This document shows, piece by piece, positions 56,241 through 64,000 of a DNA stretch of 64,000 nucleotides. Within the stretch, counting starts at the first letter, position 1; each line of letters begins with the position of its first letter. The notes beneath the pieces were generated by a model, which made no database searches, had not been told where the DNA came from, and saw only the letters and a list, made by a program, of their open reading frames with translations. Position numbers and translations under genes: made by a program. Location: NCBI RefSeq assembly GCF_036884655.1, contig NC_088340.1, positions 2,308,001 to 2,372,000 of the forward strand, written 5' to 3'. The DNA comes from Musa acuminata AAA Group (Eukaryota; Streptophyta; Magnoliopsida; Zingiberales; Musaceae).

Positions 56241-58274
56241 ATGAAAAGTGCCTCCCTTTCTCTTCCACTCTCTCCCTCCACCTCCTCCTCCTCTTCCAAC
56301 TCTTGCACTCTGTCCTCCTCTTCTGCGTTCCAAGTGAGCAAGCCCAGGAAACCCAGGCGTGCGAAGAAAGGTGCCAACCCAGATAAGAAGAGGTTGGGCA
56401 ATGGCAAGAGAAGCTCGGCCTTCAGAGGAGTCACTAGGTAAAACTACCCACCCCTCCTCACAGCAGGGGCAGAAAAGAAACTTGGTTCGTATTTCTGATG
56501 CTGGTTCTTGACGACGACGCATGTCGTCATCCAGGCATAGATGGACGGGGAGGTATGAAGCTCACCTCTGGGACAAGCACTGCTGGAACCCCATTCAGAA
56601 CAAGAAAGGAAGGCAAGGTTAGAGAGAACCAACACTCGCGTTGGGATTACAAACAGTGAAAGCCAGCCGATGCTGTTGATCCCTTCTTTATTCACCTTTT
56701 CTAATGCCCTTTCTTTACTGCTGACATCTGTGCTTTCTCCCCCCCTTTCTTTTCTCGTGGATCTTGTCTCGTGGCCTGCATGTGGATCATGGATCCATGT
56801 CTCACATCCCCGGATAGTTTATTTGGGTAAGTCACACCACTCGCAAAGCACCTCCTCCGAAGAAAAAGAATGGATGCTCGCTGTTCTACCCAGATTCAAC
56901 TTGCGATCTGACGCATGGTGCAGGTGCTTATGATGATGAGGAAGCTGCAGCACGCGCCTACGACCTCGCTGCTCTCAAATACTGGGGTCCGGAATCAGCT
57001 CTAAATTTTCCAGTTAAGTGCATATACTTACTTTGATCAAATCGCTAGTCGTCGTGTGTGAGGTTTTGACGGGAGAAGCTGCTTAACGTCAAGCTAGTGT
57101 TTCATTGATTAGAAAGAAACCGGTCGCTGACACGCTTGCATGAAAATGCAGTTTGTCACGCACACAAAAGAGTATGAGGAGATGCAGAACATGTCAAAGG
57201 AAGAGTACTTAGCTTCCCTCCGGCGGCGGAGCAATGGGTTCTCCAGAGGTGTCTCCAAGTACCGTGGCGTGGCCAGGTCTGGTTTGGTGTTACCATCACT
57301 TCCATGGAATTCTTAGTTTACTAAACCCACCATCATGTCCTATCAATTCCTTTTAATGCTGTTGCTAATTATCTTCCAAATAAATCAGGCTTTTTATATA
57401 CATATAATTTTCTTAAGAAGCCTCGCCCACCGAACACCCCCTTTCATTATATTTATTGTCATCTAAGGCCATTTATTATGCTCTTTCTGACACAAATAAA
57501 TTAAGTGGCTAACATCAGTTTAGGCCCACTCTCGTGTTGACAATGGCTGGAATTGGGCAGGCATCATCATAATGGCCGGTGGGAAGCAAGGATCGGAAGA
57601 GTTTTTGGCAACAAGTACCTCTATTTGGGAACTTTCGGTACGTTCTCTTCTTGCTCTTCCTCCTTTTTGACCCTTAAAAATCATCATTCATGATCAGTTT
57701 CATCACTTTAAAGTCTCCATTTTTATTAGTGTTATTAGATGTAGAAATTCCATTTTACTCTGGATTCATCGCTCACTTGATGGCATGCTCGACGATCCCA
57801 ATATGCGGTATAGAAAGGGTGATGTTAGACATGTGCGAATTCACTGCACCACCATTAGGGTTCAGGTGAAGCCGTGGATACTCCGTCTTCATTGTCGTGA
57901 TTCGCGTGCCACATGGCATCCATGCAACCATCTCTGACGCCGCTTAACTGAGTCACCCCCCCGAAAGTCGCGTCACCATTTCCGGGACCCACAGGTCAGC
58001 TCGTAGCCACAGCGACCTCGCGGCGATCACGGGGGATCGATTCGGTCGGAACCACAGCAATTTACTTTCCGCATGGATTTCACGGGTGACGTGGCCACCA
58101 GGAGCCTCGAGACCCGCGTACCAGGTCCACGGCATGCCACGTCACCCCTGTAAAATGCGTATGCTGTTCACGATGTCTCACGTGACACACAAGTGCGGTA
58201 TGCTCACCAGGAATCTCCGTCTTTCGCTCCTTTTGGTCCGTGGTGCCACTCAGAGGTTGTCACGTGACAACGTT

Positions 58275-58356
<82 letters not shown>

Positions 58357-59273
58357 ATTTTTAAATAAAAAATAAAATATTCTCAACTCTTTGTTTATCA
58401 TCAAAAATATATGAATTTTTTTTTGAAGGGCATCGAAGGCTTAGAAAATCGCTGTTATATTCATTATATTCTCATCTTCTCAGTATCTCTAATCTATTGT
58501 CATATTACCAGTCTCTTTTTTTTTTTTGATAAAACTATTTATCTACATAATTCAAAAACTATAAATTTCAAAAAGTTATTATACTCGCGGATCTATCGAT
58601 CCATCCAATGATGTGAGATTTGATGGGGGGGGGGGTGTGATGTCCCAATCCGATTATATGATAATATTGTGGTTGGGATGCATAGGATTTTGACCGCTCG
58701 CTGAGGATGTTTTGTTGGCTGATGTCCGCAGGTACTGAGGAGGAGGCAGCCCAGGCGTACGATCTTGCCGCTATAGAGTACAGAGGCCCCAATGCAGTCA
58801 CCAACTTCGACATCAGCTGCTACGTCAAGTTCCCACAGCCCCTCCTGCAGCCACATCCAATTCCGCAGCCGCTGCAAATGCCCAAGGCACGGCCACCGGC
58901 GCAAGAGCAGCAGCCGAGCGCCACCTGCGAAGAAGAGCGTCGTCAGGCCGTGGAACTTCCGAGCTACGTCGATCACACTGCAGCAGCAGCAGCTGACGGT
59001 GTCGATGCCATCCCCTGGAGCCCTTTCATGGATCAATGCTTTGACGACGTCTATGCCGACCACTGCGTCGGTCTTCATCGAACGGGTGATCTGCATAGCA
59101 TTTTTGGTAGCGTTGGCTTCGATGATAATGTCGATATCCTCTTCGACGCCTCCGAATCCAGCAGCAGGGTGGAGGAGGGCGACGGCGATGCCGCAAAGGA
59201 TTGCATCTTTGAGGACTCCGCTGCAACCGTGAGTAGTTTGGTGGGGGTGAGATTGACACAGCTGCTCCAATGA
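56241..59273 (+). CDS. AP2-type transcription factor, WRINKLED1-like
   Basis: Transcription factor with two AP2 DNA-binding domains. WRI1-type members activate glycolytic and fatty-acid synthesis genes in oil-storing tissue. Seven exons: 56241-56437, 56535-56617, 56818-56826 (9 nt), 56924-57012, 57152-57276, 57561-57637 and 58732-59273. All junctions are GT-AG, giving 373 residues. The Ser-rich basic N-terminus begins MKSASL. AP2 domain 1 runs from [19 protein letters not shown] to the YWGP region, with the micro-exon coding VYLG. The linker is [26 protein letters not shown]2 domain 2 runs from [17 protein letters not shown] to AVTNFD. The C-terminus is Pro/Gln-rich, then acidic (VDILFD). The linker and [10 protein letters not shown] place it with WRI1 rather than with ANT/BBM. 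It could be WRI1 or a paralogue (WRI3/4). Confidence 0.93.
56818..56826 (+). other. Nine-nucleotide micro-exon of the WRI1-like gene
   Basis: TTTATTTGG between an acceptor (GGATAG) and a perfect donor (GTAAGT). Joined to flanking exons it encodes V-Y-L-G within AP2 domain 1, as in Arabidopsis WRI1. Confidence 0.92.
58279..58354. repeat. Compound (CT)n(TA)n microsatellite in intron 6
   Basis: About 40 bp of CT followed by 35 bp of TA in the last intron of the WRI1-like gene. Confidence 0.95.
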
Positions 59274-60049
59274 ATGTTTCGTCTCAAGAACTCGAGAAGC
59301 AGTCACAAGTTTTTGTCTGACACTTTGTTGAGCTTTCGGTGAAAGCATATGCTAACTCGGTTGAAAAGTTTTCTCCTCAAATTGTGACTGCCGATCGATA
59401 GTTTGATGGCTAATTTATCCAAGCATTATTTTTCTAGATTTCTTTTTGTTGGTCGTGGACACATTAAAAAAAAAAAAATCATATAACTCACTAATTAGAA
59501 ATTATAGCTTGCGATTTTGATTTTGTTACGTATAATCTTTAGACTTAAAAATTTTACATTGAATATAAAAGTAAAAATAATGGATAAAAACAGCTAGTTC
59601 TATTTACTATAACATCATCGGTTTTATCAATATAAAACATAAAAATAATAAATAAAAAATAATTTTAATATTTTAGTTAATGTGGTAGATGACAATGTCG
59701 TTAGGGGTCATTGGTGACTGTTATGGATGAGGAGGAAGAGCGATGATGAAATGTGAGGGTTGTTTTGTATTTGTATTGATACCGACATAATTTTCGAGTG
59801 ACCCTTTCATTGCTTTACATTTGCATAGATATCAATGTAGTTGTTAAGTGGTATGTCGATATAGTTATTGAGTAGCGAAAAAGTCTCTCGACATTTACAT
59901 TAGTACCAATACAGATGTAGAACGATGAAAGGGTTGCTTGACAATTATGTCTACATCGATGCATATGTAGATAACAAGCGATCCTTTCGTCACTTTGCAT
60001 AACACAGTTTTTGAGTAGTGTTGATGTAGATACAAAGCGTCAACATATG
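59274..60049. other. Downstream of the WRI1-like gene, AT-rich
   Basis: No gene was seen. Loosely repeated 50- to 60-bp phrases (GATATCAATG, TAGTTATTGAGTAG, GTACCAATACAG) lie at 59780-60020 and suggest an old minisatellite. Confidence 0.45.
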
Positions 60050-60430
60050 TGTCTTTTTCTTCCTCACCTTATGTCTCATTTCTCTCCATCGCTTTTTCTC
60101 CTCATCCATAATAATCACTCGCGGTCCCAGTAGTGTTGTCATCCATCACTATACTCTTTATCGATCCATTTGTTCCATTAGTCACCAAGAGGTATTTCCA
60201 AAATCAATGATCGTAGCGCGATTAGATAGGATTGATTTGGGTCTTTTTCTTCCTTACCTTATGTCTCATTTCTCTCCATTGCTTTTTCTCCTCATCCATA
60301 ATAATCACCCGCGGTCTCCGGTGGTGCTGTCATCCATCACTATACTCCTTATTGATCTATTTATTCAATTAGTCACCAAGAGGTATTTCCAAAATCAACG
60401 ATCGTAGCGTGACCGGATGAGATTGATTTG
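60050..60430 (+). repeat. Tandem duplication, unit 190 bp
   Basis: Two copies (60050-60239 and 60240-60425) of the same sequence starting GTCTTTTTCTTCC, with scattered substitutions. No coding potential was seen. Confidence 0.88.
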
Positions 60431-60469
60431 GGTCAAAGCTTGAGTGAAATTTGAAATTGTAACGCACTC

Positions 60470-61030
60470 AATTCACTCATCAAATCCTTATAAATTAATC
60501 TTAGTCATTCCTCACTTTCAACATAGGACTAATTAAGGGTGTCACAATCTCTCCCACTCAATTAGCTAGCGTGCATGTGAGACGAAGTCATAAGCTCTGA
60601 TACCAAATATCACAACTAGGTTAATTGATATATAACTCTGATTCGATCCAAACCACCGATCAAAATGTTTAATTTGAAATTATCGTAGTACACTCATTAG
60701 ACCCTTATAAATCAATCTTAGTCATTTCCCACTTTCATATAAATCGTCGGTCAACCAACCAGTCGAACCAAATCCACTTGGAATGTAGGATCAGAAGTAG
60801 AGGACAAGTAGTGAACCTGTTGCTAACCACTTATCAAAATGTTTAATCTGAAATTATCATAGTATACTCCTCGTACCCTTATAACTCAATCTTAATCATT
60901 ATCCACTTCCGATATATAATTAATTAAGGGTATCACAAAAACCATCGCAGCCATTGAACCAGGCAGCCGAACCAAATCCACTTGAAATGTAAGATCATAA
61001 ATAGAGGACAAGTAGTAGTGAATCTGCTGC
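60470..61030. repeat. Diverged repeat cluster with LTR-retrotransposon-like signals
   Basis: The phrase CCTTATAAaTCAATCTTAGTCAT occurs three times (about 60486, 60710 and 60880), and a block with GAACCAAATCCACTTG twice (about 60765 and 60971). On the minus strand TGGTATCAGAGC lies at 60606-60595, which is a tRNA-Met primer binding site, so this may be the remnant of a retrotransposon end. No coding domain was found. Confidence 0.5.
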
Positions 61031-63308
61031 TTAAACCGAACTCACAAACTTTATTATTATTTTTTTTAACAAATGAAGAGGAAAACAAATATATATTAAA
61101 CTCACAAACTTGGTGAACATTATTATTGTCTGAGTTTGAAGGGGAAGATTAGCCATTAGTAGGCGTATAGTGATTACAGTTGGGTTTAGTCAACTTACCT
61201 TTAGGTTTCCGTCACGAACCCAAGTGCTGTAGATCGATTCATCTTCAACCTCGAAAGGTGAAAACCTTGGGTTCAGGGACAGTAGACATCATTAGATCAC
61301 TCCTTTTAACTATAGCTCAAAACGTTAAAAATAAAAAAAACTTCAAATTGAACGGGTGCTGCTAAATTTTTTTTTATATAAAAAAATAAAAAATATTTTT
61401 ATTATATTAAATAACATACATGACGTTCGATTTGAATCTCAGACTTATCACATTATGTAACAATATACTAATTAATCCGAATGTATTACAATATCTCACG
61501 CCCACTGAGTTCTCATGGACGACCGGGATGTAGGAAGGGGGGCAAGTATTTAACCATAATGAGGCGTTCCAAATTCCATATAAACCCATGACTAGCACAT
61601 TAATATTTCCTCAAACCAACAAATATATGAAACAAAAAGAAACATCAGAAAGTCTACAAATTCCATCAAAACCTACGGATTAATATACAACAAGGATGTA
61701 AAAATGAGAATGATCAAGAAATGGGTAGAAACTCACAATTAAGAACACATCCTGTTAGTTAGTTCCGTACAACAAAAGCAGCAACGCAACCATTCAGAGT
61801 GTTCAGATTGATTAAATTTATATGGAGTCAATTTAGATGTTGATGTTCGTTTCTCAAGAAAGCTGTCTTCTCTCTAAACGCAACTAAAACTTGATAACAA
61901 TACATGCACACAGTAAATCGATCGATTGAACCCTCAATTGCACATACCTAGCAGGGACCATTCTACGTGAAGGAGCAAATAATGAGCAGCTGTTTTACCA
62001 ATTTATTTTGCCTGGGATATTGATTCCACCTCGCCCATGGACAACTGAATTGTGTGTATCACTTGATCCTACTCCAACAGAATCCTCCAAGCTAGAACCC
62101 ATCGGCCCATCAGTGTCCTGTCCTTGCCGGATCAATGCCTCATCTGACAAATAAGCAGCCTCCAGTCTACCCAGACAACGATAGAGCAGAGGACCAAACA
62201 TGAGCAGGTCCATTGTTCTTAATCCTGAAAATTAACTTGTCATGTTACATGCAACATCCACTATCATTTGAAGTTAACCAGATCGACTGAGACACAAAGG
62301 AAAAGAACAAAACAAAAGAACTCCAGGTGCATAACACATCCACCCACTCACCAGACCCCCCCCCCCCCCCAACCCCTCGGCACAAGGCACCCCAAAAGAA
62401 AAATAAAAGAAAGAAAGAAAGAACCACATAAGAATCATTTGATATAGTTCAAAAGCACACAAACCAGGAGACGCTAAGAAGTATCTATGCAACTCTTGTT
62501 TTCATGAAGCAATGAAGTGCATTGATTTTCCTTGTGAGCTACTAGGCAAAAATACTGTGCCAGGAATTGAAACTCACAGAGTAGTTAACGCTTAACTATC
62601 AATCTTTTTAATTAGTTCATCATGGCTGTTTATAGTTCCGATATGCTAGTTTGGTAGTTCAGGAACGTAGCAAAAAGATAATTATATCCCATCCCTGAAA
62701 ATGGTAAAAATGTTGAAGCACTCGATGATGTTCTATCTCAGATTCACATACCAACATGATGCGTCTCACAGTGAGGGCATGTGGAACAATGCTAGTGAAG
62801 GGAGCAGAGAATAAAGGAAATTACAATTCATACCATCCCAAGATGTTCAGATATGAAATAATTCAGGTGTAAGCACCATGTCAAGATCCACCTTATTTTG
62901 AAATCACACAAGAGGTAGGTTGTCCTAGGTCCTTTGTTCTCTTATGAATAGAATGATCATTGCATATTATACAGGTTTTGTATCTTATCTAAAGTAATAT
63001 GTAGGTATCTATAACATCCACTCTATCTATGCATTAGATTAGTCAAGTTTTTAGTGATTACAATACTGGATGGAATAAGTTTCTCTTCCTCTAATACTAG
63101 ATAAAAATCAGAATTTTGCTAACTTTGAAAATTCTTTCAGCGGGAAGATTGAAAGATGGCGAGCTAGCTAGCCTCTTGGTGTAGTTGAAAGTTTGTTCGA
63201 TTGTGTTCGAGAAAAGTTTAACAAAAGAAAGTTTTCTTATTTGTATAGGATTAAGGTTATGGATGCCTTAAGTGCATATGGTACTAGCTAAACTCAGTAA
63301 GGATATAC
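61031..63308. other. Intergenic region, possibly with 3' untranslated sequence of VPS36
   Basis: No complete gene was recognised. A 72-codon minus-strand frame at 61995-62213 lies after a good acceptor (TTTTCAG at about 62229) and might be part of an alternative 3' end of the VPS36 transcript. A homopolymer of C lies at about 62356-62370. Confidence 0.4.
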
Positions 63309-63614
63309 TTACATATAAATATCACTTGGATCAATTTCTGTGAACAAATTAATAAAAAAGCGGAAACCATCAGGGCTGACATCTCTGCACAGAAGACCTG
63401 AAAAGAAAAACTTACATAAGTTAAATTTTGGTATTCAATGACAAAAATCTTATCAAAACTTAACATTAGCTATCAAACCTCTGCTTTCAGCAGTCAGTAG
63501 GTGCTCCTTGGCAAGAGCAGGGGCAATTCCTAATGTCAGGGCAGCATCGCTGGGGCTTATTCCTGTTCTAAGTGCATCTGGTTTTTGTGCAAGGGAGGCA
63601 ATTCTCGCAAAGAC
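63309..63614 (-). CDS. VPS36: VPS36, ESCRT-II subunit (3' end only)
   Basis: Last two recognisable exons of VPS36, a subunit of ESCRT-II that sorts ubiquitinated membrane proteins into multivesicular bodies. Exons 63614-63479 and 63397-63309 are joined in frame. They encode the C-terminal winged-helix end: [18 protein letters not shown], then [19 protein letters not shown], then [19 protein letters not shown], ending EIDPSDIYM. Upstream exons lie beyond the right edge. The stop TAA at 63311-63309 overlaps a perfect donor (GTAAGT), so an alternative spliced 3' end is possible. The identification rests on the family-specific C-terminal motifs and is good, though most of the protein is outside the window. 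Confidence 0.85.
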
Positions 63615-64000
63615 CTAATCAGATAAACATTTGAAAACATGAATCAAATAAAATAAAATGATGATAAAACAAGGATGCATGCGTTATCTATTTATACAGT
63701 GTATGCTTATATTCATTATGTTAGCAGATCTATGAATACAAAATATACAACTACTTCTATAACAACAAAGCAAGGTCGTAAAATCCCAACTATTTGAAGT
63801 TGGCTACATGGATCTTTTAGATCCGTTAAAAACATATCTTTAACTAAGAGTAATTAATCATTTTTTATAGTTTCCATCAGGATTTCTTAGATCTTCCTCA
63901 ACCTTCTCATTCGTCTCTTGAGCACATGTTCATACCGATTTTTCTTCATTTCACCCTTGAAGTGACACCTAAATTGTTCACGAATAAAAATAATTTTTTC
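63615..64000 (-). other. Intron of VPS36 with a dispersed-repeat-like segment
   Basis: No exon was seen. From about 63764 the sequence (CAAGGTCGTAAAATCC, then GTTGGCTACATGGATC) resembles a dispersed repeat common in plant genomes. The class is uncertain, possibly SINE-like. Confidence 0.3.

Overview
This window is nuclear DNA from a flowering plant. Split genes with GT-AG introns, a 9-nt AP2 micro-exon, plant-only families (MAX2/D3, WRINKLED1-type AP2, class III peroxidases, an NHL/LEA_2 protein) and several Ty1/copia retrotransposons all say so. The very GC-rich coding sequence of the intronless MAX2 gene and of the peroxidase exons, set in AT-rich intergenic DNA, suggests a monocot, perhaps a banana- or palm-like one. 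The species is inference only.

Layout. (a) 1-7.1 kb: 5' half of a MYND-finger ubiquitin-specific protease gene (UBP15/16 type, minus strand), breaking off at the catalytic-Cys motif, with its upstream region. (b) 7.16-12.36 kb: a nearly intact short-LTR copia element on the minus strand, with a perfect 5-bp target duplication. (c) 12.64-20.17 kb: a second copia element on the plus strand with an uninterrupted gag-pol frame, a 2.1-kb leader made largely of tandem hairpin-forming repeats, and evidence that the gag-pol start codon lies in the LTR and is joined by splicing. (d) 20.2-27.7 kb: no recognised gene. (e) 27.72-29.86 kb: a complete, intronless MAX2/D3 F-box/LRR gene for strigolactone and karrikin signalling. 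(f) 31.1-35.9 kb: a decayed third copia element. (g) 36.4-49.2 kb: two class III peroxidase genes and one peroxidase pseudogene, all minus strand, with a complete ribosomal protein L7a gene (eL8) between them. (h) 51.4-52.2 kb: an NHL/LEA_2 membrane protein gene, followed by a copia remnant between two copies of its downstream sequence. (i) 56.2-59.3 kb: a complete seven-exon WRINKLED1-like AP2 gene. (j) 59.3-63.3 kb: repeats. (k) 63.3-64 kb: the 3' end of a VPS36 (ESCRT-II) gene running off the right edge.

The host genes are independent single-gene units with no shared pathway, apart from the local peroxidase cluster. The most unusual content is the element at 12.64-20.17 kb. There a 13-nt coding exon in the 5' LTR ends at a good donor (13010), and the gag-pol frame, which has no ATG at its beginning, opens exactly at a good acceptor (15257-15258). 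The two join in frame. The implied intron contains the primer binding site and three different arrays of tandem hairpins, and the 3' LTR lacks exactly the 21 nt that hold the ATG exon.
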